This document shows positions 1 to 11,774 of a stretch of DNA of 64,000 nucleotides, in pieces; the first letter of the stretch is position 1; each line of letters starts with the position of its first letter. The DNA comes from Paragorgia papillata (taxonomy: Eukaryota > Cnidaria > Anthozoa > Scleralcyonacea > Coralliidae), in contig JAWNZC010000232.1 of NCBI GenBank assembly GCA_035771165.1, positions 1,976,001-2,040,000 of the forward strand. The letters are read 5' to 3'. The notes beneath the pieces are model-generated. The model did no database searches. It saw nothing but the letters and a program-made list of their open reading frames with translations, and was not told the origin of the DNA. A program made the position numbers and the translations under genes.

Positions 1-655
1 GTGGTTCGAAGTAGTTTCAACGGGAATATTTGGTACTAAGGCTATTCACAGCAGTTTATCACGAGGAAAACCCGTCGGTGTGGCGATTACAAAACGACAA
101 CAATAGAGCGGGTTTTTCCGGAAAGACACAAGAAATTGTGCATGTCATCAGTCTCATATTTGTTTTTATCGAAGTATTGTTTCCGTTCGATCTTCGATCA
201 AGAATATATCGAAATATACTTGACTTGGTAATGTCGTCCACCTCTGGTTCTAATGCTGATAGCCAAAATGACTAGACTAGGATGTACACATTATTCCGGG
301 ATACGTAATCGAGATCGAAGATGAAGTAAAACTGTCTAGGCCATTACCTGAAGACGAATCATGAAAATGCATTGTCAAGCCGTATGAAGACGAGTCGATT
401 GCAGATGAATTTAGGATCGCAAATTTAATGAGGAAATGCGAATTGAAAAATATCTTCTACGATGGCTATAAATTCGCTTTGCGGGGAACAATAAGGTGAA
501 CGATTTGTAAGTTATGAAAGTTTCCTTTATCAGTGAATTTATGTTTACGTTTTATCGAATGTTGTATACTGGCCTGCCATATTTGCAATTGGCCATATTT
601 GCTAAGACAAAATTGTATGCTGTCAAAGCCAAATGATTCGCATGTTTATATTCGT
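1..655 (+). repeat. Left arm of large inverted repeat (truncated by window edge)
   Basis: This arm matches the reverse complement of about 1222-1920 with many substitutions and small indels, leaving a spacer of roughly 570 bp. Matching landmarks are the run at 15-40 against 1880-1917 and the run near 521-545 against 1330-1350. Open frames in the two arms give related peptides containing SVWRLQNDNNRA. The arm starts at or before base 1, so its outer end is not visible. It could be one half of a foldback element or an inverted duplication of host sequence. No transposase motif was seen. Confidence 0.8.
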
Positions 656-1221
656 TATGTATCATCTGGTTACTGCGTCTAGCGGATTGCAAATATCGAA
701 ATATTGACGAGGCAAAGTATAAATAGAAGATACGGAAAGCAGGTAGATATTGTCAGTGTTGATTAATAGAATACTCGTTCGCTTTCCGATTTCCACTTGC
801 GTCTTGCGAATAAGCCAGCTGCGCACAATTCACTAGGCTAATAGAATTGCTTCGTTCTTCAAAATTGCCACAATTCACTGCTCGTCCAATTCGATAAACA
901 ACAACAAATGTGCGATTTCATCTTCAAACTTGAAGAAATTGACTCTGTGCGTATACTGTCGCGTGCAAGTTCAAATTTCAAAAGTGGATGCAAATATTCC
1001 ATTAATCTATAATCAACAGACAGTTCCTACCTGTTTTCTGTACTGATCTTTTATTTGATAGTTTATCTTGTCAATTTTTCGATGTAAGTGTCCCGCTAGG
1101 CGTAGTGACCAGATTTCCAGGCAAACAAGAGTATTAAAGAACTTGATCACTGTTATTAACCGTTTCAATGCAAGCTTTGATTTACTGACATTCCTTCGCA
1201 TTCGCAAGCAGTTCAGTGTCA
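656..1221. other. Spacer between inverted arms, nothing recognised
   Basis: This is AT-rich sequence separating the two arms. The short open frames here overlap on both strands and show no recognisable motif. Confidence 0.5.
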
Positions 1222-1920
1222 GAGAAATATCGAATACAATTAAACATGCGAATCATTTGGCTTTCATGACAGCATACAATTTTTTTTGTTTTAGCAAATG
1301 CGTGTATAGAACATTGCAAATAAAACGTAAACATAAATTCACTGATAAAAGCAATTTGCAATTAAACTTGCAATTAAACCAATCATTTACCTTATCGTGT
1401 CCCTCAAAAGCGAATTTGTAGCCGTCGTTCCAAAGACATTTTTCACGTTGCATTTGCTCATTATGATTTACGACCCAAATTTCATCGGCAACCGACTCGC
1501 CTTCATACGGCTTGACAATGCATTCAGATGATTCGTCTTCAGGTATGGCCACATTGGAAGACAGTTTTACTTCGTCTTCGATCTCGATTACGTATACGTA
1601 ATCCTGGAATATACCCTGGAATAATGTTTACATCCTATAGTCTAGTCATTTTGGCTATCGGTGTTATAACCAGAGGTAGACGACATTATACCAAGTCAAG
1701 TATATTTCGATATATTCTTGATCAAAGATCGAAGGAAAAAGGCAAACAATACTTCGATAAAAAGAAATATGAGACTGATGACATACACAAGTTTTTCTCC
1801 GGAAAAACACGCTCTATTGTTGTCGTTTTGTAATCGCCACACCGACGCGGGTTTTCCTCGTGATAACCTGCTGTGAATCGTCTCAGTACCAAATATTCCC
1901 GTTGAAACTACTTCCAACAA
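1222..1920 (-). repeat. Right arm of large inverted repeat
   Basis: This is the reverse-complement partner of the arm at 1-655. It is less damaged: the minus-strand frame at 1391-1552 is open here, whereas the left arm carries stops and small deletions in the same stretch (about 335-510). The outer end is near 1920. Past it the sequence no longer has a partner within the window. Confidence 0.8.
1391..1635 (-). CDS. Exon-like open frame, acidic unknown protein
   Basis: The minus strand has an open frame of about 80 residues containing YVYVIEIEDEVK, PEDESSECIVKPYEGES and FAFEGHDK. It ends at AAG followed by GTAAAT (positions 1390 downward), which is a good splice donor, so this may be an internal exon. 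The composition is acidic and not repetitive. A decayed copy lies in the left arm at about 300-510. I do not recognise the family. No ATG or acceptor is convincing; a TATAG-type acceptor near 1650 is weak. It could be part of a transposon-carried gene or a duplicated host exon. Confidence 0.3.
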
Positions 1921-2094
1921 CGAACAGGTCACAGAAGTAGTTGTCGCCGTTCATTTCGCACCTTTATCCTTGCCGAAATCGGCGTTCTTTTCACACTAAG
2001 CTACGCTTCTCTCCTTCGCCTCCGGTGAGTCGATATAGTACATCGTTATTGTCGCAAAAAAAGAATTAGTATACAGCGCTATTCTATTATTATT
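1921..2094. other. Spacer, nothing recognised
   Basis: This short stretch lies between the inverted repeat and the SINE. No motif or open frame of note is present. Confidence 0.4.
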
Positions 2095-2390
2095 GTTATT
2101 CTTTATTTAAGGAGGGTAAGTTTTTCAGCAGAGCTGGTGGGGTCCTCCATTTACAGCCAATAGGCGTTGATTTTACGCAGGGAGGAAAACCGGAGAACCT
2201 GGCTAAAAACCCTCGAAGCACAGGAAAAACCAACTAAACTCTACTCACATATGAGTTCCCACCCCGAGAACGGGGCTATTCCCAGACGGTCACCCATCCA
2301 AGTACTAACCCCTTCTAACCTGGCTTAACTATTGGTGAGAGGCAGCGCCCTAATAGCACACGCCACCCGTGCTCCAAGCATATCAATGGG
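2095..2390 (-). mobile_element. 5S rRNA-derived SINE (SINE3-like), copy 1
   Basis: On the minus strand the head contains the 5S rRNA internal promoter core GTTAGTACTTGGATGGGTGA followed by CCGTCTGGGAATA, at about 2278-2310 on the plus-strand numbering. This is the strongly conserved box C region of 5S genes. The rest departs from true 5S rRNA and runs into a tail containing CTTCGAGGGTTTTTAGCC and TCTCCGGTTTTCCTCCCT, which copy 2 at 30450-30826 shares. SINEs with a 5S head use an internal RNA polymerase III promoter and depend on a partner LINE for mobility. The element is not a functional 5S gene, because the 5' half of 5S is degenerate. Confidence 0.8.
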
Positions 2391-2721
2391 GTTCATTCGA
2401 GAGTAAAAACACTACGCACGTGTTTGGCATAATTTTTAAAAGAATTTCCGACAAAATAACCTGAATAAAGCCAAAAAAATCCAAGGTGACCCGTAAGCTC
2501 CCGATGTAAACACACTTACTGTCTGAGAAGGTCTCCCTGCTTCTACGTCACTTCCGGCGACTAGAACCCAGTAAAACATTTTCACGGCCATCGTCAAAAT
2601 CGCCAACTTTAACAGCAAAAAAGTCCATGTAGATGAAATTTTTGGAAAAGAAGAATATATTACAAATCTTCTTAAAATGTTCCAAATATATTAAATTTGT
2701 AAAATCCCCAACCCTGAGATA
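2391..2721. other. No gene seen
   Basis: This is unique-looking AT-rich sequence between the SINE and the Penelope-like element. The open frame at 2436-2618 has no recognisable motif. Confidence 0.5.
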
Positions 2722-2930
2722 GGCACTTTAAGCACGGTCTTTTGGGAATCGTGATATTTTTGTGGTGCAGGCGTGAATTAGATTAGTTCTTCTTTTCCCA
2801 ATAAAATGAAGATGGATCCAGATTCTTGGTGGATCAATGTTCTCGTGATTGTCGTTGTCTGTGATATTAACGTTGGCTTTTGGCGTAAAAGTTTAGATTA
2901 GTTTATTGACCAAGCGACGGGGAAAACCGG
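2722..2930 (-). mobile_element. Inverted 3' fragment of the adjacent Penelope-like element
   Basis: The reverse complement of this stretch aligns with about 4245-4450 of the plus-strand element downstream, covering the segment between the reverse transcriptase and GIY-YIG domains. The two copies differ by scattered substitutions. The inverted piece joins the plus-strand element abruptly at about 2931. PLEs are known for partial, inverted and tandem arrangements, so this is probably a product of integration and not a separate gene. Confidence 0.75.
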
Positions 2931-2934
2931 CGAC

Positions 2935-4000
2935 ATTCTCACTTCTGAAGAAGAACGTGTTTTACGTTTTGGACTCAAACACAGCCTTGCAACTCGACAA
3001 AATTAATCCGATTTTATTTCCTCAGCAGAATCAATATGGGATCATGCAACTACAACGCCACAATCTTATTCCGGACAGTTTTATTAAACAACAGGAAATA
3101 AAGAATTCCATTGAAGCACGTACTAGCCTGCAACTTTTTAGATTTTGATGATAGAAGATTAACGGACGATAACAAACATTAAGATTTTGAAAAACCTATG
3201 CAAACAATTCGCTATTCTTAAGCCAGATAAAGGAAACGGAGTTGTTCTTATCAGATTAACGGATTATCAAACAAGTATGAAAGCCATCTTTGCTGATACT
3301 CAGAAATTCAGAAAGCTTCAAACCGACCCGTCTTTAACCCAACTCTCTTCTATTCAAAGCTAAGCTATGGACAATTCATAAACGTGAAGAAATCGAGGGC
3401 GATACCTTCAAGAACATCAGACCACAATCAACCAGATCAGCTGGGGCACATGGCCTCCCCAAAACACACAAATCATTTGATAATCTACCGACTTTCCGTC
3501 CAATTGTTGACACTACTGCAACCGCGCTTTCCAGCCCGTGGCTATATATCTTTCAAAATTACTAAATCCTCTCACTCACAATGAGTTCAAAATACGGGAC
3601 AGTTTTGACGCAGTGTCGCGAATTCATAACATCCGGCAAAATCGATTCTCTCAAGGCCACAAGTCTGTTTCGTTTGATGTCACTTCTCTCTTTACTAGCA
3701 TTCCTTTACGAAAAACTGTCAACATTATCTTGGACAGAATCTACAAAGACAAGATAATCACCACTTCATTTAGAAAACGTACGTTAAAAAACTGTTGTTA
3801 GACTGTTGCACTAAAACACCTTTCTCAATTAATGGCCAACTATATCAACAAATTGATGGAGTATCCATGGGTTCTCCATTAGGACCCACTTTAGCTGATA
3901 TTTTAATGACTGCGCTTGAAGAAGAAATTATCCGACCTCTTATCTCCTCTGGCATGTTAAAATGTTACGCTCGCTACGTTGACGACACACTATAATTTAC
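2935..4000 (+). pseudogene. PLE reverse transcriptase pseudogene
   Basis: The segments in order are LTSEEERVLRFGLKH (about 2935-2985), ILKPDKGNGVVL (about 3210-3245), GLPKTHK (about 3450), VSFDVTSLFTSIPL (3664-3710), QIDGVSMGSPLGPTLADI (about 3850-3905) and the catalytic YVDD near 3977-3988. The first-aspartate motif SFDVTSLF, the GSPLGP box and the YVDD box are typical of PLE RTs, which are closer to telomerase than to LINE RTs. The pieces occupy different frames (3384-3584, 3538-3801, 3795-3995) with small overlaps, indicating frameshifts. It would copy element RNA if intact; this copy cannot. Confidence 0.8.
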
Positions 4001-4009
4001 CCATGCAGA

Positions 4010-4700
4010 TTTTATTGACCATAGCCACATCCATTTTATCGACTTACCTGTAAAATAACCTCAACTGGCACAACTATTTATCGCAAATCAACATACACCG
4101 GCCAATATGTCAACTTCTCCAGTTTCACCCCTAGGTGCAGGAAAACTGCTTCGCTTAGAGCACTTGTGTATCGCGCGCATAAAATATGCAACACTTATGA
4201 TTTACTCCAGAATGAGCTAAAAATCATCGCCAAATTTTCTTCTTGGAACGGTTTTCGCCGTCGCTTGGTCAATAAACTAATCCAAACGTTTATGCCAACC
4301 ACCAACTTTAATATCACGGACAACGACAATCACGACAACACAGACCCACCAAAAATCTGGATTCATCTTCTTTTATTGGGAAAAGAGGAACTAATCTAAT
4401 TCACGCTTGCACCACAAAAATATCACGACTCCTAAAAGACCGTGCTAATTTTATCACACTTTGGGACACCACTAACTCGAACGCCTTCTAATTATCCTTA
4501 AAAGACCGGACTTCCAAAGACAACAAAGGTCTGTAGTATCCAAGCTTACTTGTCCTGGGAGCTATGCCTCCTATATTGGAAAAACTTACCGTCGCCCGAT
4601 TACAGGTATTAAAGAACGCGCCCACGAAAACGACTCTGAAACTCATAATCACATTAACTCTTGTGAACAGTTTCAATATTTAAATAATTTCTTAAATTTG
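4010..4700 (+). pseudogene. PLE connector and GIY-YIG endonuclease pseudogene
   Basis: The frame at 4166-4399 carries the RT-to-endonuclease connector, including HKICNTYDLLQNEL and FSSWNGFRRRLVNKLI. Downstream, about 4540-4680 encodes CPGSYASYIGKTYRRP followed by an R-x3-H region and ETHNHINSCEQF. The YIGKT box and the Arg downstream of it are hallmarks of the GIY-YIG nuclease at the PLE C terminus, which nicks target DNA. Stops separate the domain from the RT. Confidence 0.7.
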
Positions 4701-4870
4701 CCTTCTAACTTCCTTAATCTTAACGAGCCTACCATTTTATCACAACTAATCCTTAACAACTGTGAAATAATAGACAAAGCTATACAGTGGTCATTGCTAC
4801 TCTTTAAAGAAGCCCTCTGGATCCATCGGCAGAAACCGTTGCATCTTGTCATCTTTAAATAATTATCATG

Positions 4871-5591
4871 TACAGTATAATTATGTATGACATCATCATT
4901 TAGTTATTATCTTGTATTTATAGTAGATCGCGTTGCACCAGGATCATTCCTGATGGTAATGTTAACCCTTTTCGGATTGTCCATTGTTTTGTAGTTTAAT
5001 AATTTAATCAGTGGTAACCGTAATTTAATTGTACATTCATTTGGTAAAAATCTATATTAACGTAGCCAATCAGCTGCTTTATCGAAAAGTGCAATATAAT
5101 AGTAAAATGATGTGACGTAAGGCTATATAAGTGCATGTAGATTAGAAAGGCGGCAAAGTTTATTTGTTTCCCTTGATTAGCAAAATAGTACATATACTCA
5201 CATTGGGATGACACGTTTTTTCCCATACATTTTCTCCGCCACTGAGATTCGTTTATATTCGAACTATTTGCTTTCCATCCACACCAGTTTTCTTCAAAAT
5301 CACAAGAATTCGGAACTGAAAACAGTAATCAAAATGTATGCTGTATTTTTTTATTATTTTTTTTATTGATTCGCCCATATTTTACAAACAAAAAAGAAAT
5401 AAAGTAAATTAAGTGTTCTGCAGTTTTTAGGCTAGAGGTCTATTTGAAACCTTAACATGTATTAATACAACAAAGAACAACATCAGAACGACTGCCAACA
5501 ATAATTAAACAAAATATTAATTTTGTGGCAGTATGAGAAAAATTATTTTGCTAACTTAGATTTGGAATAAATATTACTATTACATAGAGAA
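4871..5591. other. No gene seen
   Basis: This is AT-rich sequence after the PLE. The first part (to about 5000) may be PLE 3' untranslated sequence. No motif is supported in the rest. Confidence 0.5.
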
Positions 5592-5728
5592 TAATACACG
5601 GATGTGCGGAAATATGAAATTTATTTCGAGTTTTGACCAGGATATCTCACGAGTGAGCGAAGCGAACGAGTGACATATCCTGTTCAACACGAGAAATAAA
5701 TTTCATATTTCCAAGCATCCATGTATTG
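5592..5728. mobile_element. Palindromic MITE-like element, ATATCTCACGAGTGAGC type, copy 1
   Basis: The element is nearly self-complementary. The outer arms read AATACACGGATG at the left and the complement of CATCCATGTATT at the right, and continue inward through AAATATGAAATTTATTTC on both sides. The core is ATCTCACGAGTGAGCGAAG followed by its complement. It has no coding capacity. A second member with the same core lies at 30236-30380. Confidence 0.75.
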
Positions 5729-6340
5729 TTCTGTTTATTATATAAAAAAAAATATGTCCTATTGCCTTGCAAAACTTGCATTAAACTATAATGCTGATTC
5801 AGCGATAATCGTCACATGTGCGATTATCATAAATAATCGCACATGTGAGATTATCACTTTTATTATTGGCGGAAAAATCAATAAAACACTCTATTTAATA
5901 TAATAATCTGTTATAAATAATGTTTTGATTAGTTTTCCAACTTTTTGCTAATAACATAAAAAATCAGAAATTAAGATTTTGCCGCCAAAATGTTAAAATT
6001 AGACCAAAAAACCCGGTTGCTATGTCCAATTTTAATAATCTGCGACAGATTACGAACTAAGGGACATACAATAGTTTTTACTCATATCTTCAGACTAATG
6101 TTTAATTAAACAACTCTTTTCTTTACCTTTAAAACTCATTTTTAATTTTTCTCAAACTCATTAATAATTCATGAACCAAAAACAAAATAAATTAATGTTT
6201 AATCAGTGCTTTGAAATCGGAGCAAAAGGACTAGTACTTTGAAATAATGCAAAATACGTTTTCAAAGTCTTGGGACTTTGAAATAAGGCAAATTATATTA
6301 CGTTTCAGAGGTTTCTTCGGAGTTTTGAGTTTGAGAAGTC
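5729..6340. other. No gene seen
   Basis: This is AT-rich sequence. A short palindrome around GATTATCATAAATAATC near 5820-5855 was the only structure noticed. Confidence 0.4.
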
Positions 6341-6478
6341 AGTTCAAATACTCGACGTCGGACTTTACCGGGATTACAAACCCCTCGTGCATTAAAAAGG
6401 CTCGCCTTTGGTTCGCCTTTTCAAAAAGCACTCGGACTTTGAAATCCCGGTAAAGTCCTCCGTCTCGTATTTGAACTA
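6341..6478. mobile_element. Palindromic MITE-like element
   Basis: The left arm from AGTTCAAATACTCG through GGACTTTACCGGGATT pairs with the right arm AATCCCGGTAAAGTCC through CGTATTTGAACT. The loop contains TCGCCTTTGGTTCGCC. No coding capacity or target duplication was resolved. Confidence 0.7.
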
Positions 6479-8215
6479 TTACATAAGGAAAATACAAAAA
6501 ACTTTTACCATGTCGATGGTTGTATGCCTGGCAAAACTTATTGTTAAAAAATACTAAAAAAAGTTAGAATTTTATGTAAGAATACTAATAAAAACAAAAT
6601 TTTATATAAAATTGTCATCTCAATTAGCAATTGAATAAGAGAACAAATGCGCACTAGGATTTTTAAACTAGATAAAATACTGGTGCCCATGTACTTCGAA
6701 ACCTTACTTAATAAAAACAAAAATATTTAAATAGCTTAAAGGCTTGGTCGGTTGAATTAGCTAAATACTTAAATGAATTATACCGCGTATTTCATGTTTG
6801 TATTGGAAGCAGTGATTCACTATATGCGCAAAAAATGTAAACGATATCTTCAACAAATTTCATAGCAATAATAGCTCGGGTTTTAGGTAAAAATAAACTT
6901 GTGTTATTGCACTGGGGCTCTGTTAGAGACTTTAAGGTGAAAAAGCCCGTTTTTCGTTTCACTAAGCTCGTTTGCAAATTACACGCGTCATTTCGACGTC
7001 TCACCACTAAAGTAAACCGTAAACGATATGTTCTTTTTAAGCATAGTATATATATAATTAAATAAACTTCTTTCTCACTAATGGCCCGTTCAGGGTAACA
7101 CCGGAATCGCAAAAAAGTCCTCTATATCCCGGCATATTTTAAATGCCGGATCATCCAATCTGTCCTACATTATTTCTGATCGCAACCGTCGTCTACATCT
7201 TTTTTGATAACTTTTTTCTCATTCTTCCTTCGACTCCATATCACCATTATCAATTTTAACTGGGTCATATTGCAAAGCCAAGCACGTATGGACAAGTATA
7301 CGATGAGTTAAAATAGGAAAGCTCAATTAGAAAAACCGGAAAGAAGCCAGCTCAAAACATCTTCTACTAAATTTTTTAAGAGTACATTACTCGCATGGGT
7401 AATGATAATGTTTGTTCAAAGTAGGGCTTTTAATACCTCCTAAGTACAATTATTTCCCTCGCTTACCAGGTTAGTCCTAACTCCAGATGACCATAATTCC
7501 TGCTCGTATTCTAACTCACAATCTTAACACTAGCTTGTACACACACCCTTCCCATTATCGGTTTACTATATTCAGTACCTTGTTCCCTAACTTCCATGCG
7601 AACCCTATTAAAGCTACAATTCAGCTGAGATCGCTACACGCGTACATGCATGTGATTAGCGTGATGCGTTGGTAACATTAAAATGTATTTGATGCCTATT
7701 AAAAGCCTTAGTTAGAATGAGAAATTTTAATCAAAGCCAAGCGGTTATATTTTGTTGCTTGTTTTGTAAAGTGGATATAAAATCATGCAATTAATAAGGT
7801 TTTGCCATTAGTTTATAAATCAAATTGTTTATAAGTTTGTTCCGCGCAAGCAAATATAAGATATAAGTATCAACTGCTAGACTGGAGGTTTTACTTGGCT
7901 GCTTAGTAGAGAAATAAAATAAATTTCAAAGTAATATATGGTTGCAAGAGAAATTTTACGAACCATCTGTATACGATTCGTGTCCGTGTTACGATTATTA
8001 GTTTATAGCAACTTGTCTCGTACCATTGCTACCATCCTATACCATATTGCATTTGCACAGCACACTTATCAAACGGTACAAGGGTTTGTGCAACCTTTCT
8101 TGTAAGAATTATATAAATTACGGTGAGTTATATTTTACTTCTCTAGTTTCTATTTCTAGCAATGAAAATATACCATATAGAAAATATATGAAAAGATAAG
8201 ATATATATATATATA
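6479..8215. other. No gene seen
   Basis: Open frames at 6792-7112 (minus) and 7487-7675 (plus) show no family motif, no splice context and no repeated partner. A TA-rich stretch lies near 8200-8215. I see nothing else to annotate. Confidence 0.4.
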
Positions 8216-8625
8216 TTTATAAAATAACATTTTGAAAACAAGCGCGACGACTGGTTGAAAGCCGTGTTTCTATAACTTTATGGAAAAAACGGCAAGGTCC
8301 ACGCCATTCACTACGCCACCATTACGGTGTAGGATACGCCATCGTACGCCATTATGAAGAGTAAGGAGAATTTACGCTTTGATGCAGTGATTATTTTTAC
8401 GTTCTATACCAACTTTCGACAGGTTATTTTATAAAGGAAATAGAAACATTTTTTCCGTGTTCCCATAGAGTTATAGAAACACCTGTGGAAGTTTGGGAGA
8501 ACTCGAAATAGCGTGGAAACACTCGCCCTGCGGGCTGGTGTCCCCACTACAATTTCTTGTTCTCCCAAACTTCCACTCGTGTTTCTATAACTCTATGGAA
8601 ACACGGAAACTGTTTTCTATACCTT
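8216..8625 (+). mobile_element. MITE-like element, CCGTGTTTCTATAAC type, copy 1
   Basis: This roughly 400-bp noncoding element begins TTATAAAATAACATTTTG and contains an internal hairpin at about 8430-8620. The arms of the hairpin carry TCCGTGTT, CCATAGAGTTATAGAAACAC and TGGAAGTTTGGGAGAAC. The full element recurs in opposite orientation at 26625-27013, which fixes its ends. The two copies differ mainly by short indels. Confidence 0.8.
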
Positions 8626-10011
8626 AAATGTTAACCGCTTGTGTGGATCGCAAGCCCATAAAACAACCTATGAAAGAATATTATTAAATGTATGAGAAGT
8701 ATGATTTTTTATCTACTCAAAATAAGTCACAAAATTTCGATGGGCACCGTTTGGCCTTTGTCAAGATAACTTTCCACTCTAAGCTTTTGACATATACACA
8801 CTTTATCAACATAGTGCTACATCATGATACCGTTCCTTTTCCTTAATTTTGCAATCCGAACAATAGATAATGGCTCAAATGCAATCATTTGAAAGTCAAT
8901 TTTGGTTTGTTTTTCCGCATTTTGTGCTATAAATAGCAGCTCGACGGTACGCTATTTAAAGTGCATTGGCCACTTGTGCAAAAGGAACAAACTTTAGAAA
9001 TCTTCCGGTATATTACGTCGTAGATCTACTTCAAATCACAGTTTTGTCAAACGTGCATGTTTTTGTAAAACGCTCAGTAAACGATATTATTTGGTTAACA
9101 GGAAACTATGGTAGACGGTACTGATTCTTTCTTGACTTATTTAAACATTCCTTTGAATGCACAGCTAATAAATAAATGTTTCAATTTAACGTGCATTGAT
9201 TACATCCTCCCTGTTTGTTTAGTTATGGATAAGTTCAAGTCAATCCAGTGAATGCGTCTTTACTTTCATCATCGCTCTTTTGTCTTATTATCAGAATTTC
9301 CTGTTGTTTGAGCAACTGTAAATTCAGAACGCTTTACACAAAGAAAAGGCTACAGTACCTCTACCTTCCTTTCCACTAAGAGGACGAATTTCTTTCCAAT
9401 TTTCTTTCAATAAAAATACACTAGCTTATTACTGCAAAAGCAGTAAATCAATAAAAATTTGTATATTTGACTGTATCGAGTATAAGTGGTAAGCTAACAT
9501 CTTTTTTCTTTAAATTACAGTATCAATCTAAAGTTTTTCCAATATTTTAAATGTTCTAAATATCTCTATACGCAACGCATACATAATAAATTATTCAGTA
9601 TGCATGATTGTCTTCATCATAGCTACAACTCTTACCTTTTTTAATTGCACCTCCTGGTTTTGAGTATACACATAGAAAAATTATAAAAAAAGGGAATGAG
9701 ATAAATACTTTTTTGAGACTGCGGGCACTTACCGCCTCCCTTCTCCTTCCCAAACCCAGAAGACCAATAAAGCTTAGTCTAGGTTAATAAGTACTTCTGC
9801 AAATTATTTACAGTATTATTTTTCCTGTACGAGAATTTTGAGTTGTACGAAAGTTGTGCATTGAAAAGATCTTATACTAGACAATTCAGTAAATAATAGT
9901 TCTCGGATGGTCTCCTTGAAAGACTGGAATAAACACCGTTAATACTCTGTAGCTGTAGAGACAGTACACTATGGAGCGTGACATAAAAATACATATAAGT
10001 AACTTGGTAAT
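8626..10011. other. No gene; fragment of a TTAA-type element near 9695-9790
   Basis: The only recognised item is about 9695-9790, where AATACTTTTTTGAGA, CCCAGAAGACCAATAAAGC and TAGTCTAGGTTAA match the right end of the element at 55814-56687. It seems to be a truncated, older member of that family. Nothing else was recognised. Confidence 0.5.
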
Positions 10012-10148
10012 TATTAATTATTGGACGAGTCTGAGCAAAATATCATGATTTGTCAGTGGCGAGCTACTAGTTATTGCAGAGGCAAATAACTGGTAGCGAG
10101 ACACTGACAAATCATGATGTTTTGCCATAGACGAGTTCAATAATTGAT
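10012..10148. mobile_element. Palindromic MITE-like element
   Basis: The arms AATTATTGGACGAGTC and ATATCATGATTTGTCAGTG have complementary partners CACTGACAAATCATGAT and GACGAGTTCAATAATT. The core reads GCGAGCTACTAGTTATT. It is noncoding. Confidence 0.75.
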
Positions 10149-11124
10149 TTATCGTTCATAAAATAGTTAAAAATGCCTGATGTTAGATATCGCCATTCTT
10201 CTCTCTGTTTTAACCATACTAAAATCTTCATAAAACTTACTTTTGTTGCCAAGAGTCTTGCTTTTTATCTCACTAAATCGCCTTTTAACTACTGCCTTTC
10301 TGAAGTGTATTCTCGTTATGGTTGCTTCCAAATACTTTGGATTACTTCCGCGATTAGTCCCCTCCATCACCGCCATGTTTACGAAACTTATTTGCAGTCA
10401 GCGGCGCTATCGCTAGTGCGCATGCTCATAAAATTATTTACAGCAGAAAACTATTTGTACTCAGTTATTTGCAGGTGAATTAACCAATCAGAATGCGGGA
10501 TAGAAACCAAATGAATGATAATTATTTTTGTTCTCTATTTTGAATTATAATATGATACCAAGACAACCCTTGCTCCCAGTCTTTAATCAGCAAAGTCTAT
10601 GCGTAGTCACTTTGAAATGTAGTAACTTTGAAATTGAGGGCTAGGCTTTAAGTGCACTGACCTCGATGCGCCTCTGTCCACACTACCGTTGCAAAATATA
10701 GGCCAAATTTAAATCAAAATATTTATCTGATTCAGTCAAGGTGTTTCTATTAAAAGATACACATCGAACGCCTTGTTGTTCAAAGAGTTGTTACGTTATC
10801 GTATTTCTGCTGATATGACTAACCTTGTGGAGTACCTGAGCATGGTTCTACGTAGAAATTTATTTCAGCAATAACAATGTCCCAGACTGGACGAAACTCC
10901 AGTTTGATCTAAAAAGACACTTTGTTAGAATACGCCTAACTGTTACTGGGTAGCAGCATGTTGGAATAATTTTTGCGTCGATAGAACGTAGAATAAAAGA
11001 AATATTAAAATATAATATTACTATTTGATTTGTTTTATATCTAAATTTTTTATACGCCTTGACTCATGAAGTACTAGGTGAAGTACTACATATCACGTGA
11101 AGCTGCATTTTTCAAAAATATATT
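10149..11124. other. No gene seen
   Basis: The open frames at 10173-10478 and 10167-10376 overlap on opposite strands and have no recognisable motif. The phrase AACCAATCAGAATGCGGGAT near 10484-10502 is common next to animal MITEs, so more of this stretch may be old transposon. Confidence 0.35.
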
Positions 11125-11178
11125 AAGCTAAGTATAGGTTAGTTACCGAACCCGAGGTAACTAACCTATACTTAGTTC
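11125..11178. repeat. Short near-perfect palindrome
   Basis: CTAAGTATAGGTTAGTTACC is followed by an 8-base loop and GGTAACTAACCTATACTTAG. It is about 54 bp in total and could be a minimal MITE remnant. Confidence 0.75.
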
Positions 11179-11614
11179 AAGATCACAGAGGTTGCCTAAG
11201 AAAACTGAGGTAGCTGAGTTCGTTATCACAGAGGTTCGTTATCACAAAAAACACTTCAGTCGCGACACTTGATATCTCTGAACCAAGAACCTTTAAAACT
11301 GTTTGTATTAAATGTCATTCGTGCCGTCTGGTCAACACGGTCGCCTCTAATGCGTGTTACCAATAATCATGTTAATTTAACTTGATTATCTATTGGGTGC
11401 TTAATTTTCCTTTAATGTTTCCGGGTTTCAGTTATTGGGGGTTTTGCCTCTGTGGGTATTCCTTGCCATTGTCTATGTATTTGTCTGTTTTAGTGTACTT
11501 GTGTATTTTATTTTAAGTCTTGTCTATTATTTTGCACTGGCGAAGCTTATAAATATATAAAATATAAATATAAAAATACTTTATCACATTCGAGACCATT
11601 GATTAACCTTTATT
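11179..11614. other. No gene seen
   Basis: This contains two tandem short phrases around GTTCGTTATCACA near 11218-11245. Otherwise it is unique AT-rich sequence. Confidence 0.4.
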
Positions 11615-11722
11615 TTCCTAATCACGCATAAGTCAAGTCCATTGCCGCGGGATAATTGCCTCGGGTTAATATATATATTAGCCCGGGGCATTAACTCGAT
11701 TTATGCGTGTTGGGAGTAATTA
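11615..11722. mobile_element. Palindromic MITE-like element
   Basis: The outer arms TAATCACGCATAAGTC and ATTTATGCGTGTTGGG surround inner arms CCTCGGGTTAATA and TTAGCCCGGGGCATTAA. It is noncoding. Confidence 0.6.
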
Positions 11723-11774
11723 TTATAAATAAACAACCGCGGTATATCAAAGAAAAGCAAGGTGATCATGAACA

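Larger units (their letters stand above)
2931..4870 (+). mobile_element. Penelope-like element 1 (degraded, nearly full coding length)
   Basis: This is a Penelope-like retroelement: reverse transcriptase followed by a C-terminal GIY-YIG endonuclease in one ancestral reading frame. The order fits: an N-terminal segment, RT motifs at 3230-4000, a connector at 4030-4500 and an endonuclease at 4530-4690. Frame changes and stops interrupt it in at least five places, so it is a dead copy. The sequence after about 4870 has no coding signal. No pseudo-LTR could be delimited, and the 5' side abuts the inverted fragment at 2722-2930. Confidence 0.8.

Noticed and set aside
2270..2320. A functional 5S rRNA gene
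   Set aside because: Only the internal promoter core matches well. The 5' half of 5S rRNA is degenerate and the tail is that of a SINE.
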